64,000 nucleotides of DNA, from positions 1 through 64,000 of the forward strand of contig JAIXOU010000058.1 in assembly GCA_027486585.1 (NCBI GenBank), in the 5' to 3' direction. This document shows, in pieces, positions 1-7,980 of the stretch. Position 1 is the first letter of the stretch. Every line of letters begins with the position of its first letter. The position numbers and the translations under genes were made by a program. This stretch comes from Verrucomicrobiaceae bacterium. GTDB taxonomy: Bacteria > Verrucomicrobiota > Verrucomicrobiia > Verrucomicrobiales > Verrucomicrobiaceae. The notes beneath the pieces are model-generated. The model was not told the DNA's origin, ran no database searches, and was given only the letters and a program-made list of their open reading frames with translations.

Positions 1-97
1 CAGTGGTGATAAGGGTGGCTTCCATCCATACCCTCATCAGTGGTTATGGTAATTTGTACAGTGATTTGTTCATCGAGTATTTACCATACCCAGTTAT

Positions 98-871
98 TCA
101 TTTCATGCGTTTGCCCTGTGAGGTGGCCGGTAAACTCGGCTCCGCTGCCTGAGCCGTCACAGCCTTCTCAAATTTGGTCTGCCAGCGTTCCCAAGCTTGA
201 AGGCAGCGTTGACGGAAATCAGTGGGTTTTACCTCCATTGCCCGAAGAGCATGACGGTGATCCCAGGCGACAACCGTGGTGGTGATGGCATGGATGAGCT
301 GAAACTGACAGCGCCAGAGCCAACGACCTAGAGGTGAAAACGTCGCTAGACGTTCGCTGAGAAATTCGCGCTGAAAGGCAAGGTGCTTCATTTCATCTCG
401 GAGGATCTTTTGGGTCAGCTGATGCACGGCTGGATCAGGGCAGCGCAGATACAAAGTGCCGTAATAGACCTCAGCGATGAGTTCCGCCGTTAACAGCACT
501 TGAATGGCAAACTCGAGGTTCACGAGGAAGCGCAGCCGGCGGAAAACACTGTTGGTCCATTGTTTCTCCAAAAGAGTGCCTCCGAGCCTTTGCACGACGC
601 GGGCGAGCAGTTGAGAATGGCTTTGCTCTTCGACAATGAACAGATCAATAGCCCGCTGATAGCCACGGAAGTTTTCTAGAGGTGCCACCTCACGTGCATA
701 GCGTCTCAGGCGGGTGCCGCTGCCGGACTCTCCAAGCTGAAATGTGGCCAAGGAGGCTGCAATGGGCAAACGTACGTTCTCCGGCAGTGTGCAGGGATCG
801 TCAGTGAACTGCATGGTGTCATTGAGCCGCGTGTTGACTTCGAAGTGGTTGATCCAAGTTTGAGTATTCAT
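98..871 (-). CDS. Ferritin-like diiron-domain protein
   Basis: A 257-residue protein with the helical pattern of ferritin-like diiron proteins. A helix ends in EEQSH (E81, E82, H85), a second helix carries E130 and E134, and a third has DEMKH (D159, E160, H163). Together these give the E-xx-H / E / E-xx-H ligand set expected for a two-iron centre. The family includes oxidases and hydroxylases such as the MiaE/COQ7-like proteins; the substrate cannot be told here. It lies 20 bp downstream of ispH on the same strand and is probably cotranscribed. The C-terminal 30 residues are polar and probably disordered. Function beyond metal binding is inference. Confidence 0.7.
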   Translation of the reverse strand: MNTQTWINHFEVNTRLNDTMQFTDDPCTLPENVRLPIAASLATFQLGESGSGTRLRRYAREVAPLENFRGYQRAIDLFIVEEQSHSQLLARVVQRLGGTLLEKQWTNSVFRRLRFLVNLEFAIQVLLTAELIAEVYYGTLYLRCPDPAVHQLTQKILRDEMKHLAFQREFLSERLATFSPLGRWLWRCQFQLIHAITTTVVAWDHRHALRAMEVKPTDFRQRCLQAWERWQTKFEKAVTAQAAEPSLPATSQGKRMK

Positions 872-891
872 GAGGGTCGTGTGATGGAGGG

Positions 892-1743
892 TTAGTTGGA
901 TTCGTCAGTGATCACTTTGAGGCGATCCATGACCTTGCGGACGGTCTCATCCAGCGTGGAGGTGCCTGCGGTGACGCCGACATCGCTGACCCCGGTGAAC
1001 CAGTCCGGCATGAGATCTTCGGCGGTCTCGACCTGATGCGTGCGTACGCCAAGTCGGGTGGCTTTTTCGGTGAGCTGGCGGGTGTTGTTACTGTTGCGAC
1101 CACCGATCACGACGACCACCTGGCAGTTGCGGCAAATGTCCTCCAGGGCGGTTTGACGCTGTTTCGTCGGGTGGCAGACGGTATCGATAAAGCGCACTTC
1201 GGCCTGGGGATGACGCGTTTTGACCGCCGCGACCAACTGCAGCACCACATCCAGCGGCTGCGTGGTTTGAGACACGACACCGATTTTCCCCGAGTCTGGG
1301 ATTTGCGCCAATTGTTCCTCTGCTAAAATGACAACGGCTTCTGGGAAATCGCCGATCAAGCCTCGGACCTCCACATGATCACGCTGACCGATCACCACGG
1401 GGTGGTAACCTTCCTGAACCAGTGTGGCCAGGGCTGCGTGAGCTTTCCGCACCAGTGGGCAGGTCGTATCCGTGATGAGATGACCCGCTTTCTGCCAGGC
1501 CTTCCGATGCCGATCTGACGCACCATGCGCGGTGATCACCACGCGCGGTGTTTGCGCTGAATCCAGATGATCCAAATGGCCGGACTGCACACCCAAGGTC
1601 TGCAAATGATCTGCCACCACAGGATTATGCACGAGCTGACCGAGCATGGTGACAGGCTCCCGCATGGCAGCGGAGTGAGTGGCACGAAGAGCGTCTCTGA
1701 CGCCAAAGCACATGCCGTGATGTTGAGCTAGATGGAGGTTCAT
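892..1743 (-). CDS. ispH: 4-hydroxy-3-methylbut-2-enyl diphosphate reductase
   Basis: IspH (LytB), the last enzyme of the MEP isoprenoid pathway, reduces HMBPP to IPP and DMAPP with a [4Fe-4S] cluster. The three cluster cysteines are visible at C12 (MCFGVRDAL), C95 (TTCPLVRKAH) and C190 (DTVCHPT). The HGAS and SQTT motifs and the late TAGTST loop are also present. At 283 residues it has normal family length. I start it at the ATG at 1743, because the 22-codon extension upstream is only translated heptamer repeat. A 17-bp palindrome at 1796-1812 lies 53 bp upstream, identical in its arms to sites in front of the neighbouring regulator operon, so control by that regulator is likely. Confidence 0.93.
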   Translation of the reverse strand: MNLHLAQHHGMCFGVRDALRATHSAAMREPVTMLGQLVHNPVVADHLQTLGVQSGHLDHLDSAQTPRVVITAHGASDRHRKAWQKAGHLITDTTCPLVRKAHAALATLVQEGYHPVVIGQRDHVEVRGLIGDFPEAVVILAEEQLAQIPDSGKIGVVSQTTQPLDVVLQLVAAVKTRHPQAEVRFIDTVCHPTKQRQTALEDICRNCQVVVVIGGRNSNNTRQLTEKATRLGVRTHQVETAEDLMPDWFTGVSDVGVTAGTSTLDETVRKVMDRLKVITDESN

Positions 1744-1750
1744 ATTATTT

Positions 1751-1785
1751 GTTCTGGGTTCTTGGTTCCTTGTTCTTGGTTGGGC
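1751..1785 (-). repeat. Heptamer tandem repeat (GTTCTTG type), 5 copies
   Basis: Five consecutive 7-bp units, each beginning GTT, start at 1751, 1758, 1765, 1772 and 1779 (GTTCTGG, GTTCTTG, GTTCCTT, GTTCTTG, GTTGGGC). The array ends just upstream of the ispH start at 1743, in its 5' untranslated region. The same unit recurs at 24440-24488, also just upstream of a leftward gene. It is a single arm with no inverted partner nearby. The 7-bp periodicity is seen directly; membership of one family with the GAAGATG-type arrays is inference. Confidence 0.8.
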
Positions 1786-1795
1786 GGGGTAGTTT

Positions 1796-1812
1796 ACTTT
1801 GTAATACAAAGT
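1796..1812. promoter_or_regulatory. Putative operator palindrome upstream of ispH
   Basis: A perfect inverted repeat, ACTTTG-TAATA-CAAAGT, 53 bp upstream of the ispH start. The same arms and 5-bp spacer recur at 2824-2840 and, with one mismatch, at 2790-2806 upstream of the adjacent winged-helix regulator operon. Three copies within about 1 kb, all in front of genes, suggest the operator of that regulator (1831-2136). Confidence 0.65.
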
Positions 1813-1830
1813 TAAAGGGTAAAAAGAAAC

Positions 1831-2136
1831 CTAGCCTTGCGGTTTCATGGCTTTCACGATGCTTTCCAGCACCTCGACATAGCTCTTGAAGGCCTTCTTT
1901 CCTGCGGCGGTGATTTTATAGGTCGTGCGTGGTCGGGTACCTGACTCATCTCGGTCTTCTTTGACAAAATCCGCTGCCGTGAGAATGCGCAGATGAGTGA
2001 TCAAATTGCCATCACTCATGCCAAGTTCAGCTTTGAGATCCTGGAATGCCCACTCGCCTCGACTAGCCAGCAGAGTCATGATAGAGAGACGCGCCTTCTC
2101 GTGGATCGTCTTGTCGATCTGGTCAAAGTCGATCAT
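1831..2136 (-). CDS. Small winged-helix transcriptional regulator
   Basis: A 101-residue protein of the short winged-helix group related to MarR/ArsR regulators (the DNA-binding domain type annotated HTH_34). Residues about 15-75 contain the helix-turn-helix (LKAELGMSDGNLITHLRIL) and a wing (DESGTRPRTTYKIT). The C-terminal helix probably dimerises. No metal-binding cysteine pair is seen, so an ArsR-type metal sensor is unlikely. Its start overlaps the stop of the upstream membrane-protein gene in an ATGA arrangement, so the two are translationally coupled. Three nearby palindromes suggest that it autoregulates and also acts on ispH. The signal sensed is unknown. Confidence 0.8.
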   Translation of the reverse strand: MIDFDQIDKTIHEKARLSIMTLLASRGEWAFQDLKAELGMSDGNLITHLRILTAADFVKEDRDESGTRPRTTYKITAAGKKAFKSYVEVLESIVKAMKPQG

Positions 2137-2801
2137 TCTGCTGAGATGACCTCCGGCTTTTTGCTAATGAACACGGCGACTGCATAAATGATGTGCAGGA
2201 AACCAAAGGTGAGACCCATGGCCATGAAGGCCGGACCTGTAGAGGCGTTTGCCAAGTGAAGTTCACCCTTGGCAGCCCAGAACCAAAACAGCATCAATCC
2301 AGCAGCAACAAACGTCCAGCCTAAGCGAACCAGCGAGCGCGGTGAAAAGCTGGCAGTGGCTAGAAGAGCCAGACCATAACAGACGATCCAAATCAGCGCT
2401 GCTAGGGTCAAACTTTGCAAATGCACGATGAGGCCGATTCCAAGAATGCCTCCCACCGCCAAGGGTGGCAAAATAGCACGTAAAGCCATGCGCATACCAT
2501 CCGATATAAAGGCTTGTCCACGCTTTTTAGCGTCACGAGAGAGTAGAAAAACATTCAATGCTGCGGTGACTGCCAGGATGCCCAGCCAAATGAACAAAAA
2601 CTCATTGGGCGTCATAGCTTTAGCCTCGCATGAAGCCAATTCATAACCACCAGCTGAAACAGCCGTCGCCAAAACTCCACCCACCAAAGCCGCTGGAGCA
2701 GAGATAGCCCGGTAGATGTGCGCCTTCTCCATCAGAGATCGGATCACGCGTAGATTATCGAGGGCGTCTTGCTGGCTGCTCATGAGATAACTTTGCGACA
2801 T
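2133..2801 (-). CDS. Multi-pass membrane protein cotranscribed with regulator
   Basis: A 222-residue protein with a polar N-terminal helix (about residues 8-30) followed by roughly six hydrophobic segments. I do not recognise a named family. Regulator/membrane-protein pairs of this layout are common in Verrucomicrobiota, and the membrane partner may modulate or be controlled by the regulator; that is inference. The last codons overlap the regulator start. An internal ATG at 2783 is an alternative start, and it would place the palindrome at 2790-2806 wholly upstream of the coding region. Neither start has a clear Shine-Dalgarno sequence. Confidence 0.7.
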   Translation of the reverse strand: MSQSYLMSSQQDALDNLRVIRSLMEKAHIYRAISAPAALVGGVLATAVSAGGYELASCEAKAMTPNEFLFIWLGILAVTAALNVFLLSRDAKKRGQAFISDGMRMALRAILPPLAVGGILGIGLIVHLQSLTLAALIWIVCYGLALLATASFSPRSLVRLGWTFVAAGLMLFWFWAAKGELHLANASTGPAFMAMGLTFGFLHIIYAVAVFISKKPEVISAE

Positions 2802-2806
2802 AAAGT
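2790..2806. promoter_or_regulatory. Putative operator, second copy, over the start codon
   Basis: ACTTTG-CGACA-TAAAGT, one mismatch from the perfect palindrome at 2824-2840. The two centres are 34 bp apart, about three helical turns. It overlaps the ATG at 2801, or lies 7 bp upstream of the alternative start at 2783. Confidence 0.5.
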
Positions 2807-2823
2807 GAATCGCGCAAGTATAA

Positions 2824-2840
2824 ACTTTGCATCACAAAGT
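2824..2840. promoter_or_regulatory. Putative operator palindrome of regulator operon
   Basis: A perfect inverted repeat, ACTTTG-CATCA-CAAAGT, 23 bp upstream of the membrane protein/regulator operon. On the minus strand a TATACT hexamer (2818-2823) that could serve as a -10 element directly abuts it, so a bound protein would block the promoter. Arms and spacer length equal those of the site upstream of ispH. Confidence 0.65.
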
Positions 2841-2859
2841 ATTTTCTTTTCAGCACTGA

Positions 2860-3669
2860 TTAAGACCGTGGTTTGAGCTTTAGACTTTCGGGGGGTGCGA
2901 CGCCTAACGAGGGCACCGCTGGTAATTTCAGCGTGGTCAGGTAAGCAATGATATCCCAGCGCTGATCTGGACTGAGTGAAGCCTCGAAACTAATCATGGG
3001 TGTGCCGTTTAATCCAGTCGCCAGAACCCGATACACATCGGCTGGACCGTCGCCACAGCGTAAATGTGGTTGGCGTAAATCGGAAGGTTTGGATGGCTGA
3101 TTCCAAATGTCTTTGAGTGTCGACGCAGCAGGTCCATGCCCATCTCCATCCTGGCCGTGACAGACTGCGCATTGGCCCTTAAATAACTCTTTGCCTTTAA
3201 TTGCATGATTCTGTCGTTCGGCCAGCTGCTGCAGCCATGCTGGTGGAGAAGGCAATTTAATCTCCTCGGCATAGTTCTCAGGCTTCCGCCAGCGACGAGA
3301 AAAGGATTTCACGTACTCAATGACTGCACGGACTTCAGAGTCCGATAAATGCGTGAACATGCCCATGCCAGTGCCGGTTAAGCCTCCGCGAATGGTCCGT
3401 GCCAGATCTGCTTCTGTTGGAAGCATGCCATAGGGCGTGGAGCGGAATTTAAAGAGGCCTTCGCGAAAGGAGCGTGGCTTGGGCAACAAGTTGGCACTCA
3501 TCTCTCCAGCGCCGTCCCCCCTCGTACCATGGCAAACCAAGCAATGCCGCTCAAACACGTATTTGCCTTCCATGTACTGGTTCAAATCCATAGGCTGGGG
3601 TTCTATGGCGGGTGCCATTTGAATGAAGCCCAAGCCAAGGCCTAAGATGATGGAAGATGCGCGAAACAA
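2860..3669 (-). CDS. Diheme c-type cytochrome
   Basis: A 269-residue periplasmic protein with two cytochrome c domains. Haem-binding motifs are CLVCH (43-47) and CAVCH (167-171), each followed by a glycine/aspartate-rich turn (GDGAG, GDGHG). The hydrophobic N-terminus (about residues 5-20) looks like a signal peptide or anchor. The start used is TTG at 3669, because no ATG precedes the hydrophobic segment; no good ribosome site is visible. Diheme proteins of this form carry electrons in the periplasm. The partner is unknown, though the next gene leftward-transcribed from 7163 is also a haem protein. Confidence 0.85.
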   Translation of the reverse strand: MFRASSIILGLGLGFIQMAPAIEPQPMDLNQYMEGKYVFERHCLVCHGTRGDGAGEMSANLLPKPRSFREGLFKFRSTPYGMLPTEADLARTIRGGLTGTGMGMFTHLSDSEVRAVIEYVKSFSRRWRKPENYAEEIKLPSPPAWLQQLAERQNHAIKGKELFKGQCAVCHGQDGDGHGPAASTLKDIWNQPSKPSDLRQPHLRCGDGPADVYRVLATGLNGTPMISFEASLSPDQRWDIIAYLTTLKLPAVPSLGVAPPESLKLKPRS

Positions 3670-3767
3670 GAGAAGTACAGACGACCCAAAGTGAGCACTT
3701 CAGTTACTGTATCTAGTCTGATCTAGTGCGGGAATTGTCATGCGCTAAAAATTGGGCACGTCACATT

Positions 3768-6700
3768 TTATTTACCCAAGAGAAAAGCTATCAAATCACT
3801 CATCTGATCCTTGGTTATGGCGGCCTCCAGTCCTTCCGGCATGAGGGTCCGGTCGAGGGACTTCATGTCCTTGATCGCGCTGCGGGAGATGGTCTCCTTG
3901 GCTCCGCCCATCATGGCGAGCACGACGGCGTCGCTGGTTTCGTTTTGGATGAGGCCACTAAGGCTGCGGCCGTCTTTCGTCTCGACGGTGTAAGCACTCC
4001 AGCGGGCTTCGAACATGCGGTTGGGGTCGAGGATGTCGGAGAGCAGACCTTCGGGCGGCTTCACCTTCACGTCAGAGAGTGGTGGTCCAACATCGACGCC
4101 CAGAGTGCCGTGCTTGTGGCAAGTAACGCAGATGGTTGAGAAGACTTGCTGGCCGCGTTTGGCGTCGCCTTTCATCGTGGTGGCGACCATGTATTCCTTC
4201 ACGATGGCGGCGCGGTCGGTATTGGCCTCGCCGAAGAGCTTTTTGGCGAGTTCGGCCATTTCGCCTTTGCCGCGCTGATAAGCCCAGCGTTTTTCGACAT
4301 CTACCCACGCGGGCGGGAACTCGCCTTTTTCCATGCGCTTGAAGAGTTCGAGCGCGGTGGTGGCGTTGGCGGTGAGGATGGTCACGAGGTCACGTTTGAG
4401 GCCGGGACCGGCTTTGGGCAGGAGTTCGTAAATGAGCGTCGAGGTGCTGGTGGCGCTGAATTTTTTCAACAAGGCCACGGTGGCCGCAGTGAGCTCCAGC
4501 GGCTGCGTGGTGGTGAGCAGGTTTTTCACCACCGGCTCGACAGCGGCCCATTTCCGCGACGCCAGCAGCGGCAGCACGGCGAGGCGTTGATCGAGCGGTG
4601 CCTTGGCATCGGCGATGATGGTGTCGATCTTCGTTTGAAGCGCGGCGATCTCCTTGGCGGCGTCTTCGTGGCCTTTGGGCAGTTTGGCGAGACCTTGGAG
4701 CAATGCGGGTTTCCACCAGAGGAGTTCGCTGGGTTGCTTTTGGAGAAGGGTGAGCAGTGCGTGGATGTCGCCGGCATCGCCATCAGCGAGCGAACCGGCG
4801 GCAAAGGTGCGGAAGGTGTCGCTCTTGGTGGCGGAGAAGGTGGTGAAGAAGCTGTCGCCGAGCTGGCTGAGGACGCTGCCCATGTTCTTCGATGAAGCGC
4901 TGGCAACCATTTTGGCCATCCATGGGTCTTCGCCATGTTGGGAGAGGATAGTAGCGAGCTCCTTTGTGTCGGTGATGCTGGGGATTTTGAGGAAGAGGGC
5001 GCGTTCGGAGTGCTCGGGGAGAGGTTTGAAGTGTGGTGCAGCCGTCCCGGCTGCGACAGAACCAGCCGAGACGGCTGGACCACTCTTCTTCGGCACCACG
5101 CGCCAGATGCGCCCATGGTTTTCGCCTTGGCGCATGTCGTGGGTTTTGACGAACTCCTCGGGGAAGAAGCGGGCGTGGTCGATCCAGCGGCGGTAGATGT
5201 CGCAGATGTAGATGGCGCCGTCGGGGCCGGTGGTGAAGTTCACGGGGCGGCTCCATTCGTCGCTGCTGCGGAAGAACTCGGTGCGATCACCGACCCGCGT
5301 GGCTTTGAGCGAGGCGCCGTTCGGCTCGATCTTGTAGCGGGTGACGAGCTGGCCGGTGGGATCGGGGACGAAGACGTTGTTTTTGAGTTCGGGCATCAAG
5401 TGGCCGCGATAGACGCCGAGGCCACTGCAGGCGGTGTTCGTGCCAGCGTGCGCATCGGCGGTGGTGTGGGTGATTTGTAGCGGATAGACGCGGGTCTCCG
5501 CGCCGGGCGTGGCGATGTCTTCATGCACCTGCGTGATGCCGGCGTGCGGATTCCGCAGCATGGCCTCGTAGGGCATGACGGTGAACATGAGCGGGTTGCG
5601 ATTCGAGCAGTAGAAGTGGTGGCCGTAGTCGTCGAACGCGCCGCCGTATTGGCCTTTGCCGCCGGTGGGTGTGATCTCGCCGGTCTTGGGGTTCCATTTG
5701 AAGTTGGAACCGGCGACGGATACCGCGGAAGATGGAGGATGGACGATAGAGGATGGAGGCTGAGCGCCTGCGGCTTGATCTATCTTCCCTCCTCCATCTT
5801 CCATCTTCGGATTGGCTGGGTATATTTCACGGGCATCGAGGCCGTTGTTGAAATGCACGCAGCCATCGGGACCCCAGCGCGGCGCACTGACTTGAAGCTG
5901 GCTATGCTTGGGATTGAAACCGCGGATGAGCGGCTTGATGAGGTCGGCTTTGTTGTCGCCGTCGGTGTCTTTGAGGAAGAGAATCTGGCTGCGCGTGGTG
6001 GCGATGAGGCCGCCGTCGTAAGGGAGCAGGCCCTGCACGTTGTCCATGTGGTCGGCAAAGGTCACGGCTTTGTCCATGCGGCCGTCGCCGTTCTCGTCAG
6101 TGAGGAGTTGAATGCGGGAAAGCCAGGGATCACCGGGATTCGGCGGGCCGAGCGGGTAGTCGCGCATGTCGGCAACGAACATGCGGCCTTTTTCATCCCA
6201 GGTGCATTCGACAGGATCGAGCACGAGCGGCTCAGCGGCGACGAGTTGCACTTCATAGGGTCCATCGAGCTGAATGCGCTTCATGCTTTCTTCGGGCGAA
6301 AGGGCTTCGGTTTGGCCATCGCGCACGCTGACATCGCTGCCGCCGCTGGCCTGGATGGCGGACCATTTCTCTTTGAACTCGCCGAGCGGATGCAACTCGT
6401 AGCGACGCACGATCATCTCCGCGCCCTCGGTCTGGAGGAGGATTTTGCCTTCGCTGGGTTTGCAATCGAAGGCCTCGTTGATGAGCGCTCCATTGACGAA
6501 GTATTGCAGCGTGTCGCCCTTGGCGATGACTTCGAGGCGGTTCCACTCGCCGCTGGGGCTTTCGACATCGTTTTTGCCGCGGAAGCCGACCGTGTCGCTC
6601 CAGTCTTCATCGCGACCTTTCCAATTGATGCGGCCTTTGGTCACGGTTTGGCGTGGAGAGCCTTGTTTCCAAATCTTCTCCTTGTCGCGATCGAGCGTGA

Positions 6701-7163
6701 ACTCAGCGGAGAGCGAAGTCGTGAGTTCAGGCGTGGGGGAGAGTACCAAAATATCCCCTATCCCACCCTCAATGATCTGCGCCTCGATGCTAGCCATCCA
6801 GGTGTCGCTGTAGGTGCCGTGCGGGCCGTAGGCGTGAAGGAGGATGCCGTTGTCCTTCGCTTTCTTTTCGCGAGCGCCCCAGGTCTTCGTGCCCCATTTG
6901 AATTCGATGACGAGATGGTAGTCGCGGAAGTTTTCCTTCGTGGCGACATAGCCATAACCACGACCGGAGATGTTCAGCGATCCATCAGCGGCAAAGGTCC
7001 AAATGTTTTTTGGAGCGTCGTGGAAATCCATCTTGGGATTGACATGATGCTCCACATTGCCGCTGCGGATGGTTTCGAGGAGATCTACCCTTTTTGTAAC
7101 GGGCTGAGCCGCTAGTGCAGATCCGAGGGATAGTGCCAAGGTGACGAATGTGGAGCAGCGCAT
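3768..7163 (-). CDS. PVC-type heme-binding protein with DUF1080 domain
   Basis: A secreted protein of 1131 residues. After a signal peptide (MRCSTFVTLALSLGSALA) comes a DUF1080/3-keto-disaccharide hydrolase-like beta-sandwich (about 25-265), then a membrane-bound dehydrogenase-like propeller (about 300-700), an alpha-helical HEAT-like stretch, and a C-terminal cytochrome c domain with CVTCH near residue 1015. The combination is a hallmark of Planctomycetota and Verrucomicrobiota and is thought to act in periplasmic oxidation of sugars. I start at the ATG at 7163; the upstream 42 codons lack a signal-like sequence. Two repeat elements, 5033-5083 and 5728-5808, lie in frame inside the gene and add about 17 and 27 residues of low-complexity sequence. 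Confidence 0.88.
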   Translation of the reverse strand: MRCSTFVTLALSLGSALAAQPVTKRVDLLETIRSGNVEHHVNPKMDFHDAPKNIWTFAADGSLNISGRGYGYVATKENFRDYHLVIEFKWGTKTWGAREKKAKDNGILLHAYGPHGTYSDTWMASIEAQIIEGGIGDILVLSPTPELTTSLSAEFTLDRDKEKIWKQGSPRQTVTKGRINWKGRDEDWSDTVGFRGKNDVESPSGEWNRLEVIAKGDTLQYFVNGALINEAFDCKPSEGKILLQTEGAEMIVRRYELHPLGEFKEKWSAIQASGGSDVSVRDGQTEALSPEESMKRIQLDGPYEVQLVAAEPLVLDPVECTWDEKGRMFVADMRDYPLGPPNPGDPWLSRIQLLTDENGDGRMDKAVTFADHMDNVQGLLPYDGGLIATTRSQILFLKDTDGDNKADLIKPLIRGFNPKHSQLQVSAPRWGPDGCVHFNNGLDAREIYPANPKMEDGGGKIDQAAGAQPPSSIVHPPSSAVSVAGSNFKWNPKTGEITPTGGKGQYGGAFDDYGHHFYCSNRNPLMFTVMPYEAMLRNPHAGITQVHEDIATPGAETRVYPLQITHTTADAHAGTNTACSGLGVYRGHLMPELKNNVFVPDPTGQLVTRYKIEPNGASLKATRVGDRTEFFRSSDEWSRPVNFTTGPDGAIYICDIYRRWIDHARFFPEEFVKTHDMRQGENHGRIWRVVPKKSGPAVSAGSVAAGTAAPHFKPLPEHSERALFLKIPSITDTKELATILSQHGEDPWMAKMVASASSKNMGSVLSQLGDSFFTTFSATKSDTFRTFAAGSLADGDAGDIHALLTLLQKQPSELLWWKPALLQGLAKLPKGHEDAAKEIAALQTKIDTIIADAKAPLDQRLAVLPLLASRKWAAVEPVVKNLLTTTQPLELTAATVALLKKFSATSTSTLIYELLPKAGPGLKRDLVTILTANATTALELFKRMEKGEFPPAWVDVEKRWAYQRGKGEMAELAKKLFGEANTDRAAIVKEYMVATTMKGDAKRGQQVFSTICVTCHKHGTLGVDVGPPLSDVKVKPPEGLLSDILDPNRMFEARWSAYTVETKDGRSLSGLIQNETSDAVVLAMMGGAKETISRSAIKDMKSLDRTLMPEGLEAAITKDQMSDLIAFLLGK
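5033..5083. repeat. Intragenic double-hairpin repeat (51 bp)
   Basis: Two 22-bp arms (5033-5054 and 5062-5083) are inverted copies of each other with 19 of 22 positions matching. Each arm is itself a hairpin: GCAGCCG-tcc-CGGCTGC and CCAGCCG-aga-CGGCTGG. This is the layout of REP/BIME-type elements. It lies within the coding sequence of the giant haem protein, is 51 bp long (a multiple of three) and is translated as a small-residue stretch of Ala, Gly, Ser and Val. Confidence 0.75.
5728..5808. repeat. Inverted pair of heptamer arrays inside a gene (81 bp)
   Basis: The left arm has five 7-bp units (GAAGATG, GAGGATG, GACGATA, GAGGATG, GAGGCTG; 5728-5762). An 18-bp spacer follows, then a right arm of four units (TATCTTC, CCTCCTC, CATCTTC, CATCTTC; 5781-5808). 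The arms are inverted relative to each other and could pair as a hairpin. The element is 81 bp, a multiple of three, and is read in frame by the giant haem protein. Its unit and polarity match the arrays that bracket the S23 gene at 15830-16297. Confidence 0.8.
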
Positions 7164-7350
7164 GAGGGAGATACGGCAAAGGGTAGGAGACTCTAACGGC
7201 CTACACGGAATCGATGCTCGTCTGAATGCAGCTACTGATGGTGTTTTTGTGATGCTCATTGAACAACGACTCTTCAATTCAGTGAGCATTGCTCTGAATT
7301 GAATGCCTTAACGCTGGTAAAACCAAGCTGGTTGTGGCAATCTGAGACTC

Positions 7351-7980
7351 ATGCGGCGTCCTTGGCTGATTTTGATCTTCTGCCTACTGGCTGGTATACT
7401 AGCTTGGTGGGAGCTGCGGCTAACGAACTCTGCCGAGAGCGAGAAGATATCAACGGCAAAGATTCTTTCAGAATCCGAATCTGCGGCCAAGGCAAGCATG
7501 AAACCAACTTTGTCTGTGAACGATGTTCCAATGGTTCCAGCATCTGAGCGTGAACGAATAATGCCTCAGAATGACAGCCAGACAGGACCGCGATTCAAGC
7601 GGGCCTACATGCTGAGCCTCGATCAGGGTAAGCTGGCATTTCTTGAAGCACAGGACATTGAGGGAGATTTCGCCAAACCTCGGCGCAAGCCAGAGGAATG
7701 GTCGGGGATGCTGCGCTGCCGGCTGATGTCTGAAAGCAATGCCGTTTTGGCCGAAGAATTGCTGCCAGCACCGGATCATCTCTGTGCTGTGATTGACCCG
7801 AAGTCGGGCTATGACAAACCTGTGCAATATACCGTGGCAGGACCTGTGACTTTCCAAGTGCGGCTGCCGCGTGTGAAAGGGGCTGTCCGGCTCGACATTT
7901 CCCGTATCATCCAACCTGCTGACTCCACCCAGCCCGGTCTCGAAGGCCAACTCGGCTCCATTCTCCTGCCACGCTCATGA
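7351..7980 (+). CDS. Membrane-anchored protein of unknown function
   Basis: A 209-residue protein with a single N-terminal hydrophobic segment (about residues 4-22, LILIFCLLAGILAWW) that acts as anchor or uncleaved signal. A polar linker follows, then a beta-rich C-terminal domain (about 85-205). I do not recognise the family. Its stop overlaps the start of the M64 peptidase gene in an ATGA arrangement, so the two are translationally coupled and probably work together, for example as a membrane-side partner of the secreted peptidase; that role is inference. Confidence 0.65.
   Translation: MRRPWLILIFCLLAGILAWWELRLTNSAESEKISTAKILSESESAAKASMKPTLSVNDVPMVPASERERIMPQNDSQTGPRFKRAYMLSLDQGKLAFLEAQDIEGDFAKPRRKPEEWSGMLRCRLMSESNAVLAEELLPAPDHLCAVIDPKSGYDKPVQYTVAGPVTFQVRLPRVKGAVRLDISRIIQPADSTQPGLEGQLGSILLPRS

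Noticed and set aside
1744-1809. 22-residue N-terminal extension of IspH
   Set aside because: Encoded by the heptamer array and the palindrome region; the family starts at the ATG at 1743.
4146-4895. 249-codon Gly/Glu-rich frame on the plus strand
   Set aside because: Shadow of the haem protein gene; no start site or family motif.
5523-7115. 530-codon open frame on the plus strand
   Set aside because: Antisense to the giant haem protein gene, whose domains and CxxCH motif are clear; composition of the frame is a by-product of its codon bias.
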